A stretch of DNA of 64,000 bases from Microbacterium thalli (GCF_028737325.1 NZ_JAQZCH010000001.1:124001-188000); one strand, 5' to 3'. Counted from the first letter of the stretch, positions 43,845 to 52,676 are shown. The notes: generated from the sequence alone by a model not told the origin. Numbers and translations are program-made.

Positions 43845-45467
43845 TCATGGCTGACTCCCCGGGTAAGTCGGACGATCTGTGCCGTCCGCACGCGTGCGGG
43901 CACGGTGGGAGAACCACGCCGCGGGGAGAGCGCCGGCGGCAGCGAGGACGATGAGAGCGGTGAGCCAGGGCCCGAGGATCACCGCGGGGGTGAGTCCGGT
44001 GCGCAGCGGAACGGTGCTGATCGACGCGCCAGCGGTGTCGACACCGATGCTGTCGACGGTGGTGCCGTCCGGGGTGATGACCTGACTGGTGCCCACCGTT
44101 GAGACGTTGACGACGGCGCGGCCGGTTTCGATGGCGCGCATCCGGGCGAACGCGAGCTGCTGCAGGTTCTCGTCGGTGCCACGGAAGTCGGCGTTGTTGG
44201 TCTGGAACACGAGGATCTCCGCGCCGGCGCGGGCGGCCTCCCAGATCACGGCGTCGTAGATCACGTCGAAGCAGATCGCCAACCCCACCCTGACATCCCC
44301 AACCTGCACGATGGGTGGGTTGGTGCCCGGGGTGTACTCACGTTGGATGAGTCCCACCAGGTCGGGGACGATCAGCTCGTAGAACCACCGGTCGGGCACG
44401 TACTCCCCGAACGGGACCGGGTTGACCTTGTCGTGCCACTGCCGGTCCGTGGGATCCGCAGTCCACAGCAGGGACGTGTTGAAGACATCGTCGCCGCGGG
44501 TGGTGGCGGCGTTCATCAGCAGCGGGGCCTCGGCCGAGCGCACGACCCGGTCCAACGCCTTGGCGGCGGCGAGATCACTGAGCGGGTCGCCGTCGACGCC
44601 GCCCTCCGGCCAGGCCAGCAAATCCATCGGCTGCCCGTACAGCGGCACAGTGGCGGCGGTCTGCGCGGCCAGGACGTCGCCAGGCGCCTTGTCGTCGAAG
44701 TACCCGGTGGGGCCGTTGCCCTGCACCCATCCCACGCGGAACTCCCCGGCCGGCGCGGTGGGGAACTGCGGTGTCACGACCAGGAGAACAGCGACGCTCA
44801 CGGCAGGGTGCAACCCGAGCATGAACCGGATGGCGCCGGCGCGGATCCACTGCACCACTGAGGCGCACACCACGACGATCAGCAGGGACAGTCCGGTCAC
44901 ACTCGTCCACGACGCGACCTCCGCGAGCGGCCCACCCACCTGGGTCATTCCGAGGCGCGCCCACGGGAACCCGGAGTACGGCCACGCACCCATCACCACC
45001 TCCCGGGCCGTCCACAGAACCGCGATCAGCGGCGGTACCACGAGCATCTGCACGAGGCCGCGGGCCGGATAGCGGGCGATCCACCGGTAGGCGAGCGCGA
45101 TCGGCACCGCGCCCCCGCCGAACAGGACCGCTTCCAGCCCGGCGAGGGCAAGCCACGGCACCGGGCCGAGGAACTCCCCCACCCACACCAGATGGATCGT
45201 GTAGAACACGGCGCCGAAGACAGTGCCAATCAGCAACGCCCCGCCGAAGCTGCGGCCGATCAGAGCCACCAGGGCGACCGTGACACTCACGAACGCCAAC
45301 GGCCACCACCCCACCGGTGCGGAGGCGAGATCCAGCAGCAGGCCGGCTGCCGCGGATGCCAGCACCGCCGCCCACACCGGCAGCGACCATGCCGCAACGG
45401 GGCGGCGCGGCGGCGTCTCCTGCTCCGGCGCGACGGCCGGGGCAGGTGTCGGCAAGGGCGTGCGCAT
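43845..45467 (-). CDS. lnt: apolipoprotein N-acyltransferase
   Basis: The 540-residue protein has six or so membrane helices followed by a nitrilase-like domain. The catalytic triad motifs are AWPEGG (Glu), HDKVNPVPFGEYVP (Lys) and ICFDVIYD (Cys). It acylates the N-terminus of lipoproteins at the outer membrane face. In this island it sits with lspA and several lipoproteins. A housekeeping copy would be expected elsewhere, so this is probably an island-specific one. Confidence 0.92.
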   Translation of the reverse strand: MRTPLPTPAPAVAPEQETPPRRPVAAWSLPVWAAVLASAAAGLLLDLASAPVGWWPLAFVSVTVALVALIGRSFGGALLIGTVFGAVFYTIHLVWVGEFLGPVPWLALAGLEAVLFGGGAVPIALAYRWIARYPARGLVQMLVVPPLIAVLWTAREVVMGAWPYSGFPWARLGMTQVGGPLAEVASWTSVTGLSLLIVVVCASVVQWIRAGAIRFMLGLHPAVSVAVLLVVTPQFPTAPAGEFRVGWVQGNGPTGYFDDKAPGDVLAAQTAATVPLYGQPMDLLAWPEGGVDGDPLSDLAAAKALDRVVRSAEAPLLMNAATTRGDDVFNTSLLWTADPTDRQWHDKVNPVPFGEYVPDRWFYELIVPDLVGLIQREYTPGTNPPIVQVGDVRVGLAICFDVIYDAVIWEAARAGAEILVFQTNNADFRGTDENLQQLAFARMRAIETGRAVVNVSTVGTSQVITPDGTTVDSIGVDTAGASISTVPLRTGLTPAVILGPWLTALIVLAAAGALPAAWFSHRARTRADGTDRPTYPGSQP

Positions 45468-45470
45468 CGG

Positions 45471-46120
45471 TTAGCTGTCTTTCTGGTGGAGGCGGGTGAG
45501 GTAGTCGTTGTAGGCGTCAAGCTCAGGATCGCCGTGCGCGTCGGCGCGACGGTCGGTGGCGACCGCCTGGGCGGTGTCGGCGCGGAACCAGCGATGCATG
45601 CCAAAGATGAGCATCAGCAAGGTGGGGGCCTCGCCGTACGACCAGGCCAACCCGCCGGCGAGGCGCTGGTCTTCGATCGGGTCGATGCCCAGCGCGCTCG
45701 TCGGGCCGGCGAACCCGTCGATGAGGGTGGGGTGGCCATCATCAGGAAGACGCCGAAGAAGGCGTGCAGGGCGGCTTCGGCGAACACACATCCAAGGCGC
45801 GGTCGCCATGGCTCATCCGCACCGGCAGCCGGTCCGAGAACAGGATCGGGATGGTGAACCGCATCCCAGCGACCAGGAACCCGACCTCGCCGAGGAGGGT
45901 GTGCCCAGTAACCATGTGCAGGATCGGGTCGGCGAAGTCCGCCACGTAGAGGCCGTAGAACGCCAGCAGGTATATCGACACCGCCAGCCACGACATGCGC
46001 GCCACGCAATACCAGAGCACTTGGGCCGTGGTGCGGGGTGGCACGCAGCAGCGGAGCAACGGCCGGCGTGAGGAACCCGCCCGGAGTCGGCGGCGAGTCC
46101 GGGATCCACACGGTCGTCAC
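45471..46120 (-). pseudogene. cytochrome c oxidase assembly factor, multiply frameshifted
   Basis: GTG 46120 overlaps the resB stop (GTGA). The CtaG-type product is spread over three frames: WIPDSPPTPGGFLTPAVAPL; then VLWYCVARMSWLAVSIYLLA to RFTIPILFSDRLPVRMSHGD; then FAEAALHAFFGVFLMMATP; then GFAGPTSALGIDPIEDQRLA to the end. Three indels are needed (near 46030, 45800 and 45735). The remaining sequence is well conserved, so recent decay or assembly error are both possible. Confidence 0.75.
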
Positions 46121-47805
46121 GGCTCGTTCTTCTTCGGCTGATCTACGTGGAGGGCGCGCGCGTGGCGGGTCGCGAGCTCGTCGACGGCGCGTGCCAGCGC
46201 CGGGTCTTCGCCTCGGGCGAGGCCGGCGTATTCGACGTGCACGCCGTCCGGGGTGGTGCGGGCTTTCGCCCAGAGCCGGCGGCGGGGCACGAACAGGCCG
46301 GCGAACAGGCCGAGGGTGGCGAGCACGGAGAACGCGAGCACCCAGCCGCTGCTGGGGTCGCGTTGGATCTGCAGCGACGCGAACCGCTTCACCGGCTCCT
46401 CCGCCGTGACTTCCTCCCAGGTGATGGTGCCCCACCCGTTCGGCAGATCAACAGTGGCGCCGGGGGTGAGCTCAAGGGAGTCGGCGGCGGTGTCGCCACC
46501 AGTGTGCTGGGTAAGCCCGTCGACCTCGAGCGTGTACACCGACCTCGGGGTGCCGTCGTCGATGCCGAGATCCCCGCTGAACACGTTGAGGGTGATCACC
46601 GGGTTGACCACGTCCGGGTAGACGGAGGTGAACGCGCCGGAGGGCAACACCCCCTGGGTGGGGTAGAAGAACCCGATCAGTCCGACCTGCTCAGGCAGCC
46701 CGTCCGGGACCTTGATGATCCCCAGCGAGGTCATGTTGGAGTCCTGCGGCAGGAACGGCTGCGATTCGCTGTACACGACCTCGCCTGCGGCGTCGCGGAT
46801 CGTGAGGGTGGGGGCGTAGCCGTTTCCGAGCAGGTAGATCCGGTCGCCTTCGACGGTGATCGGATAGTTCACGATCACGCTCTGCGCCCGGTCATCCTGC
46901 CCGGGCTGGCGAATGGTGACGTCGGCGGAGAAGTCGCCTGCCTGGCCTGCGCCAGGGGTGCCGGGCAGCCGGTAAGAGACCTGGAAGTCATCGAGGGTGA
47001 GCGAGTAGGGCGCAAGCCCGGTGCCGTCGACGAACCGGCCGGGGTTGAACGAGGAGTAGTCGCTGAGCGCGTTCACAAACGTGGTGCCCTCCACCACCAC
47101 CCGCTGCCCGGTATATGCGAACGACCCGCCGATCGCCACGGAGACCAGCACGCCGACGAGGGCGACGTGGAAGATCAGGTTGCCGGTCTCGCGCAGGTAG
47201 CCGCGCTCGGCCGACACCGACGCGGCGCCGCGAGCGTCGTAGCGCTCCACCCGGTATCCGGCCTTCCGCAGCTGCTCTGCGGCAACGTCGATCGCGTGCG
47301 CGGCCGGGTCGGTCTGCCCTCCCTCTCTCGGCAGAGTCAGTTCCCGGAACTCCGAGAGCCGCGACAGCCGCGCCGGAGTGCGCGGCGGGCGAGAACGCAG
47401 CGCCTTGTAGTGATGCTTGGCGCGCGGGATCACGCAGCCGATCAGGGAAGTGAACAGCAGCAGATAGATCGCGGAGAACCACGGCGACAGATACACGTCG
47501 AACAGGCCGACCGCATCCGCGAGGGGAAACACGTCGGGGTTGTCCCGCTCCCACTGGATGACCCCGTTGGGGTCAGCGCTGCGCTGCGGGAACAGCGACC
47601 CGGGCACCGCGGCAATCGCGAGGAACAGCAGCAGCACCAGCGCAGTGCGCATACTGGTCAGCTGCCGCCACGCCCACCGCAACCACCCCGCAATGCCCAG
47701 CGCCGGCTGGGCGATATCGGTCGCGGAGTCGCTGTCGGCGTGGTCGCCGGGGCGCGGCGGGTCGGCCGTGACCTCGGTGCCGGTGTCAGAGCGGGAGGGG
47801 GACAT
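46117..47805 (-). CDS. resB: cytochrome c biogenesis protein ResB
   Basis: The 562-residue protein has the ResB layout: three N-terminal membrane helices (MRTALVLLLFLAIAAVPGSL and two more), a large extracytoplasmic domain (about 190-490) and a final helix (VLAFSVLATLGLFAGLFVP). The System II partner is CcsB (42480). Its start overlaps the ccdA end by 20 bases. Confidence 0.92.
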   Translation of the reverse strand: MSPSRSDTGTEVTADPPRPGDHADSDSATDIAQPALGIAGWLRWAWRQLTSMRTALVLLLFLAIAAVPGSLFPQRSADPNGVIQWERDNPDVFPLADAVGLFDVYLSPWFSAIYLLLFTSLIGCVIPRAKHHYKALRSRPPRTPARLSRLSEFRELTLPREGGQTDPAAHAIDVAAEQLRKAGYRVERYDARGAASVSAERGYLRETGNLIFHVALVGVLVSVAIGGSFAYTGQRVVVEGTTFVNALSDYSSFNPGRFVDGTGLAPYSLTLDDFQVSYRLPGTPGAGQAGDFSADVTIRQPGQDDRAQSVIVNYPITVEGDRIYLLGNGYAPTLTIRDAAGEVVYSESQPFLPQDSNMTSLGIIKVPDGLPEQVGLIGFFYPTQGVLPSGAFTSVYPDVVNPVITLNVFSGDLGIDDGTPRSVYTLEVDGLTQHTGGDTAADSLELTPGATVDLPNGWGTITWEEVTAEEPVKRFASLQIQRDPSSGWVLAFSVLATLGLFAGLFVPRRRLWAKARTTPDGVHVEYAGLARGEDPALARAVDELATRHARALHVDQPKKNEP

Positions 47806-48550
47806 TGATCACCACCTGCTGCAGCTGCGACATCAGCGCCGTCCACAGTCCGCTTACCATCAGTAGGCCGAGGACGATGAGCATGGCCCCGCCGATGATG
47901 TTCAGCGCGCGAATGTGTTTCCGCAGGAGCGCCACCGATCGGGATGCCCACCCCCACCCAGCCGCGAGGATCAGGAACGGGATGCCCAGGCCCAGCGAAT
48001 ACGCCAGACCGAGCAGGCCTGCGCGGGCGGGGTCGCCGAGGTTCCACGACATCGAGATGATCGCCGCGAGCGTCGGGCCAATGCACGGCGTCCAGCCGAC
48101 GCCGAGCGCGAACCCGAGAAGCGGCGCCCCGATCAACCCCGCACGACCCTGCGCGCGGGGGCGAAGGCTGCGCTGCGCGATCCCGAAAAAGCCGAGGAAC
48201 ACCAGCCCCAGGGCGACGATGACGACCCCGAACACCCGGGTGAGGATGCCTGCGTACTGCAGCAGCAGGTATCCGAAGGTGCCCCCCAGTATCGTGACGG
48301 CGACGAAGACGACCGTGAACCCGGCGATGAATAGCGTCACGCCCAGCAACAGGCGGGCGCGCTCCGCAGTGGCGGTGCGCCCGCCTTTGACAGTAGGGGC
48401 TGTGGTTGTGGCGGTACTGCCGAGGTAGCCGAGGTAGCCGGGCACCAGCGGCAGCACACACGGGGACAGGAACGAGACCAGCCCGGCGAGGATCGCGATG
48501 GGGATCGCGACCCACAGGGCGCCGTCGACGATGACCGCTCCCGGGTTCAT
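47786..48550 (-). CDS. ccdA: CcdA thiol-redox membrane protein
   Basis: The 254-residue protein has six membrane helices and the two conserved cysteine sites: LSPCVLPLVPGY in helix 1 and GVGWTPCIGPTL in the middle. CcdA carries reducing equivalents across the membrane to the ResA thioredoxin. Its start overlaps the resA stop (ATGA). Confidence 0.92.
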   Translation of the reverse strand: MNPGAVIVDGALWVAIPIAILAGLVSFLSPCVLPLVPGYLGYLGSTATTTAPTVKGGRTATAERARLLLGVTLFIAGFTVVFVAVTILGGTFGYLLLQYAGILTRVFGVVIVALGLVFLGFFGIAQRSLRPRAQGRAGLIGAPLLGFALGVGWTPCIGPTLAAIISMSWNLGDPARAGLLGLAYSLGLGIPFLILAAGWGWASRSVALLRKHIRALNIIGGAMLIVLGLLMVSGLWTALMSQLQQVVINVPLPL

Positions 48551-49149
48551 GGGCTGTCCTCGGCGAGGGTGTCGGATATCAAGGTGGACAAGATCGAGGC
48601 GCTGGCCAACTGCCCGATAATTCGCGCAGCGACCCGTCCCTCCCGGTCGATGACCAGAGTGGTGGGGGTGGCCTGGATCGGAGTGACCTGCGCGAAGGCG
48701 AGCTTCACTTTGCCGTCGTTCACGTCGATCACGCTTGGGTAGGTGACGTTGTTGTCGCGGGCGAAGGACAATGCGGTCGCGGGCTGGTCGTAAGTGTTTA
48801 CCCCGAGGAACGCGACACCCTGCTCCTGGTACTCCTGCCACACCTCCTCAAGCAGAGGCGCCTCGACGATGCACGGCCCGCACGCGGCGTACCAGAAGTT
48901 CACCACCAGCACCCCGCCCCGGTAGTCGTCGCTGGACACCGTCTCCCCGGTCTCGGTGACGCCCTCGAACACCACCGGCTCCCCACGATCAGCTTCGGGG
49001 ATCTCAACGACCCGGAAGTCGCCGGCGATATAGCCCTTCTCGTTCCCGTCCCGGTACTGCTGCGCGAGCGAATCGCTGGACACGCACCCAGCGAGCACAC
49101 CGACGACCAGCAGGGCCAAGACGGCAGCGATCAGACCACGGAGGTTCAT
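48547..49149 (-). CDS. resA: ResA/TlpA-type thioredoxin lipoprotein
   Basis: The 200-residue protein has a lipoprotein signal (lipobox LAGC) and a thioredoxin fold with FWYAACGPCIVEAPLL (CGPC active site) and cis-Pro in ATPTTLVID. It reduces the haem-binding Cys pair of apocytochrome c, fed by CcdA. It is coupled to ccdA by ATGA. Confidence 0.92.
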   Translation of the reverse strand: MNLRGLIAAVLALLVVGVLAGCVSSDSLAQQYRDGNEKGYIAGDFRVVEIPEADRGEPVVFEGVTETGETVSSDDYRGGVLVVNFWYAACGPCIVEAPLLEEVWQEYQEQGVAFLGVNTYDQPATALSFARDNNVTYPSVIDVNDGKVKLAFAQVTPIQATPTTLVIDREGRVAARIIGQLASASILSTLISDTLAEDSP

Positions 49150-49207
49150 GGCCGCTCGACCTTGGTCAGTGCGGCCACCTGGAACACAACCGACGACCCC
49201 GTCCACA

Positions 49208-49870
49208 TCACCGGCCACCGTTCACCGCGGCCTGAATGGCGCTTTCGAGGTCATCCCATTCCTGCAGCTCGGCGATCTCACCGTCCACGAAGAAAGTCGG
49301 AGTGCTGCTCACCCCGAGAGCACGGCCCTCCTCGAAGTCGGATCGCACGCGCTCCTCCGTTGCCGGGTCGGAGACGGCCGCATCGTAGGCGGCCATGTCC
49401 AGTCCGAGTTCGGCGGCGTAGTCGCGGAACAGCGCGGCGTGTGACTCTTGTGCCTCGCCCCACTGTTCCTGTGTCTCGAACAGCCGGTGGTACATGTCCT
49501 CGAACCGGCCCTGCTGCGCCGCCGCCTCGGCGGCCAGGGCCGCGTTCTTCGAGTTGAAATGGCCTGGCAGCGGGAAGTACCGGACGACGTACGTGATCTC
49601 CCCAGCGAACTGCTCCCGCAGATCCTCCACGATCGGGTAGAAAGAGCCACACGCCTCACACTCGAAGTCCAAGAACTCCACCACGGTGACGGCACCCTCA
49701 CCTCCGTCATCGAGAACATGCGAACTCTCTCGCAGGACTTCCGGCGGCGAGGATCCGTCCCCAGAGGCAGGGGTTTGACTGCGGTCGATAAGGACATAGA
49801 TCAACGCGGCCACAACCAGCACGGCTACGACGGCAGCGGTGATGAGGGTCGCTTTCAGAGGGGTTTTCAC
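49208..49870 (-). CDS. DsbA/DsbG-like thiol oxidoreductase
   Basis: GTG 49870 is chosen for its TTGGAGTATCC box. The 220-residue protein has an N-terminal membrane anchor and a DsbA-type thioredoxin domain with DFECEACGSFYP (CEAC active site) and the cis-Pro segment SSTPTFFVDG. It forms or shuffles disulfides outside the cell. It lies 58 bases upstream of resA, likely in the same operon. Confidence 0.88.
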   Translation of the reverse strand: MKTPLKATLITAAVVAVLVVAALIYVLIDRSQTPASGDGSSPPEVLRESSHVLDDGGEGAVTVVEFLDFECEACGSFYPIVEDLREQFAGEITYVVRYFPLPGHFNSKNAALAAEAAAQQGRFEDMYHRLFETQEQWGEAQESHAALFRDYAAELGLDMAAYDAAVSDPATEERVRSDFEEGRALGVSSTPTFFVDGEIAELQEWDDLESAIQAAVNGGR

Positions 49871-49959
49871 GGATACTCCAAACCAAGACACGGCACAGGG
49901 ACGATCCCGGGCACGCAGCCCGGGACGAAACACCACCCCACGGGGCGGCGTGCCGAATG

Positions 49960-50355
49960 TCAGGTTCGAGAAAGACCCAGCTGCGTCAACGACAACACGA
50001 CCGGATTCGTGCGCAGGGCCGGCATAAGAAGCAGCGCAGGCCCCCGCGACACCTCAGTGAGAACGAGCGGCATCCGTCGACGCCATAGCCTCCGCAACGC
50101 CACCATAAACATGAGGCCACACAGAACACCGAATACGCACAACGCCGCACCGGCCAGCGCGTCCGACCCCGACCGTGCGCCGCTGGCGACTTCCTCGTGC
50201 TCTACAGGGGCGTCGGCCACCGGTTCTACATGCGGGTCCATCAGCCCGGATACCACCAGCGGGATAGGCGGCGATCCTTCCGACTCCGTATGGGCAGTCG
50301 CCGTCAGACCGATCATCAGCAGCAGCGCCAGACCAACGCTGGTAATGAGCCTCAT
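49960..50355 (-). CDS. exported membrane protein of unknown function, 131 aa
   Basis: The start at 50355 opens a signal peptide (RLITSVGLALLLMIGLTATA), followed by an acidic His-containing loop (MDPHVEPVADAPVEHEEV) and a second membrane helix (AGAALCVFGVLCGLMFMVAL). Layout and composition recall the DUF6153 protein of the copper operon, but without the CxxC loop. It begins the redox operon direction, 89 bases before the DsbA-like gene. Not recognised. Confidence 0.55.
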   Translation of the reverse strand: MRLITSVGLALLLMIGLTATAHTESEGSPPIPLVVSGLMDPHVEPVADAPVEHEEVASGARSGSDALAGAALCVFGVLCGLMFMVALRRLWRRRMPLVLTEVSRGPALLLMPALRTNPVVLSLTQLGLSRT

Positions 50356-50682
50356 TATCAACCAGCGCTCACTCAGCGTCACAGGACGCTGAATCCGGGC
50401 CGAAGAAACCATTCCTCACAGCCTACCGTGCAGACCTAAGCCGCTCAGAGCCGCAACGTCGATGCTGGCGAACGGGCAAAGGGAGCGGGAGCCTTGACCG
50501 TTACAGTCAGCCTCGACTCGCCCGCCGGATCCGGTGCGTGGCGGTGTCCGTGATCGTCGGCGGCAGCCGCGGTGGCAATCGGCAAGTACGTCCGACCTAA
50601 GGCGAGGAGGGCCTGCATGTCGAAGCCGTGCAGGCCCCCCGCCCCGTGGCCGAGTGCATCGTCTGCCGCGCCAGGCTGTGCG
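50356..50682. other. intergenic region, no convincing gene
   Basis: These bases lie between the truncated F510_1955 gene and the 131-residue protein. A Gly/His-rich minus-strand frame is open across part of it but has no good start or family features. It may be a degraded gene end. The promoter of the redox operon should lie near its left end. Confidence 0.4.
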
Positions 50683-51072
50683 CTACTGCTCCCTGGGGAT
50701 GAGGGTGAGGCCGCTGTCGTCGACGACGAGGATGTCGCCGTTGTTGGCGATGGCGACCGCTTGCGCGGCACCGTGGACCGTTCCGACTTCGAACCAGTTC
50801 TGTGCCCCGGCGGTTGTGGCCCAGATTCTCCCCTGAGTGCCGATACCGACCACTCGATTGTGATCCGGGGAGGCGCTGAGCCCGGCAAGGAGGGGAGCAT
50901 CCGGCCACGCGCGGAATGTGGCGGCCCCGTCGGTGCTGACCAGCATACCTTCCGAGGTGGATGCCATCACTCGTCCCGCTGCGTCGACAGCGAGCGACAT
51001 GGCGTAGACGGGTGCCCCGGTGGGCCGCCAAGAGACACCCCCGTCGGTGCTGGTGAGCGCTTGGTTGGCGTC
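50683..51072 (-). pseudogene. 5'-truncated third F510_1955-type gene
   Basis: The last 125 or so codons of an F510_1955-type gene remain (LTSTDGGVSWRPTGAPVYA, then AVAIANNGDILVVDDSGLTL). They are clearly homologous to the two genes in the copper operon. The frame reaches a stop at its left edge (upstream of DANQAL), where the second copy of the csoR promoter sequence begins. It has no signal peptide or start and is a deletion or recombination remnant. Confidence 0.8.
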
Positions 51073-51082
51073 TCATACTACG

Positions 51083-51144
51083 CCCCCCTAGGGTATTAAT
51101 CGCAACAGGACGGGTATTAACCTCGCACCCGGCGTACAGCGTTC
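51083..51144 (+). repeat. direct repeat copy B (csoR promoter region)
   Basis: The core CGCCCCCCTAGGGTATT to ACCCGGCGTACAGCGTTC matches 37866-37927 closely. No csoR gene lies beside it: on its left is the truncated F510_1955 gene on the minus strand. The dyad is less perfect here (ATACTACGCC on one side), so CsoR binding may be weaker. It marks a recombination joint. Confidence 0.85.
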
Positions 51145-51207
51145 GACCTAGAAGCGGCAATCCAGGCCGCTCTCCAAGACTGATCGAGCCGTCCGGGCCG
51201 GTACTGG

Positions 51208-52197
51208 TCAGTCGGTCGTCACTGTAGGAGCGCTCTGCCGAGCAATGCGGGGCACCAAGCGTACGAGCACGACCATCGCGACGAGTTCCACCAACGTCTG
51301 AGTGACGACGGCAAGCGGCGCGATGCTCAACGAGGCAGGCAGGGCTAGCGCGAGTGGCAGCACGACAAGGGAGTTCCGGGTGGCCGCCGAGAACATCACG
51401 GCACGAGTGGGGGGAACGTCGAGCTGCGCGAATCGAGCAGTGAGGAGGCCTGCCGCGACAGCGACTACGACGAATGCTATGTAGAGCGGCACCACTCGCA
51501 GCAGCGTCAGCGCCTGGGAGCCGACCGCGGCGATCTGCGATCCGACGACCACGGCCAGCGTCGCCATCATCAGCGGGACCATCGCCCCCGCCATCACCTG
51601 TTCTAACGCGCGCCCGACGCGGTGTCGTCGTGCGACCGCCTGCACAACCGCTGCGGCCGCGAAGGGGAGGACGATCAGCAGCAGGAATGCCTCGACGAAC
51701 GGCACTACGTCGATCACGGCGAGCACATCGCCCCCGGCGAACAAGAACAAGAACACCGGCAGGAGAGCGATCTGGACAAGCATCAGCAGTGGCGCGGCGG
51801 CCAGCAGACGTGCGCGAGCTCCGCCGGCCAACCCAGTGAACACGATCACGTAGTCGATGCACGGCGTCAGCAGAACAAACAACACCCCCAGCAGCAGCCC
51901 CTGGTCATCCGCAACGAATCGAGATAACCCCCACGCGAGCACAGGCACGACGATGAAGTTGGCGACCAAGACCGTCCCAAGGAAGCGGATATCTCGAAGC
52001 GCCCGCCCGACCTCGATGAGCGGGATACCGAGGAACGTCGCGAACAGCAGCAACATCAGCACCGGCTCGATGGAATGCTCCAAAGCGGGCGCGACCTGGG
52101 GCGCCGCCAGTCCGAGGGCCGTACCGACCCCGATCGCAACGACGTAGAGCGCGATCTGCCGGCGATCCCACCACTCGACGAGTGGGCCGAGCCTCAC
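51208..52197 (-). CDS. SBF-family (ACR3/bile-acid symporter-like) transporter
   Basis: The 329-residue protein has ten predicted membrane helices. TPCIDYVIVFTGLAGGAR in helix 4 and SAATRNSLVVLPLALALP near helix 9 are the ACR3/SBF landmarks, with Cys at the position used by arsenite pumps. It starts with GTG overlapping the MerR stop (GTGA). The MerR partner with metal-type Cys residues suggests a metal or metalloid substrate, but it could export another oxyanion. Confidence 0.75.
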   Translation of the reverse strand: MRLGPLVEWWDRRQIALYVVAIGVGTALGLAAPQVAPALEHSIEPVLMLLLFATFLGIPLIEVGRALRDIRFLGTVLVANFIVVPVLAWGLSRFVADDQGLLLGVLFVLLTPCIDYVIVFTGLAGGARARLLAAAPLLMLVQIALLPVFLFLFAGGDVLAVIDVVPFVEAFLLLIVLPFAAAAVVQAVARRHRVGRALEQVMAGAMVPLMMATLAVVVGSQIAAVGSQALTLLRVVPLYIAFVVVAVAAGLLTARFAQLDVPPTRAVMFSAATRNSLVVLPLALALPASLSIAPLAVVTQTLVELVAMVVLVRLVPRIARQSAPTVTTD

Positions 52198-52637
52198 CGG
52201 TCCCCTCCGCCTGTCAGCGGGTCCGTGACACATGAGGCGCCCGGTCGCGCGAGCACACATTCTGTCCGGCAGCGATCGCCGCTGTCGGGACAAGCCGTTA
52301 CCCGGGCCGTCGCCTCCACCAGCCGCTCTCGAAGCTTCATCAGAACCGCCAACCGCTCGTCGACGTCACGCAGACGCTCATCCAGCTTCGGCCGCAAGGT
52401 CTCGCGAACCTGAGTGCAACTCTCCGCCTCCACCACGTCGAGCAACTCGACGATCTCGGGCAGCGACAGGTCGAGCTGTTTCGCCCCATGCAAGAAAGTC
52501 AGCCGGTCGACGGCGCTCTCGTTATAGTCGCGGTATCCGTTCGCCGCGCGCGCGGCCACGATGAGGCCCACCGACTCGTAGAACCGAAGGGCGGTCGCCG
52601 GCACGCCGGAGCGACGGGACAGCTCAGAGATACGCAC
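52194..52637 (-). CDS. MerR-family metal sensor, CadR/PbrR-like
   Basis: The 147-residue protein has the MerR HTH (RISELSRRSGVPATALRFYESVGL), a long dimer helix and Cys at the usual sensor places: ESCTQVRETL before the dimer helix end, and CPDSGDRCRTEC near the C-terminus. PbrR/CadR/ZntR bind divalent metals with these positions. GTG 52637 is the start. It would activate the promoter dyad at 52646-52676 and thus itself and the transporter. Confidence 0.85.
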   Translation of the reverse strand: MRISELSRRSGVPATALRFYESVGLIVAARAANGYRDYNESAVDRLTFLHGAKQLDLSLPEIVELLDVVEAESCTQVRETLRPKLDERLRDVDERLAVLMKLRERLVEATARVTACPDSGDRCRTECVLARPGASCVTDPLTGGGDR

Positions 52638-52645
52638 GCGCCTGA

Positions 52646-52676
52646 CACTAAACCTTCGAGTTGAGTCGAAGGTCAA
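52646..52676 (-). promoter_or_regulatory. MerR-type promoter of the merR/SBF operon
   Basis: On the minus strand TTGACC (52671-52676) is the -35 box and TTAGTGT (52646-52652) the -10 box, 19-20 bases apart. Between them, ACCTTCGA (52652-52659) and TCGAAGGT (52666-52673) form a perfect dyad. The long spacer with central dyad is the MerR activation geometry. The start codon at 52637 is so close that the transcript is probably leaderless. Confidence 0.85.

Noticed and set aside
50445..50900. Minus-strand frame overlapping the end of the truncated F510_1955 gene
   Set aside because: It is low-complexity with no good start, and part of it is another phase of the F510_1955 sequence.
51121..51182. 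Plus-strand tail that could be the end of a transposase or integrase (reads AFDLEAAIQAALQD then stop)
   Set aside because: It is too short to assign to any family, and no start or catalytic motif is present.
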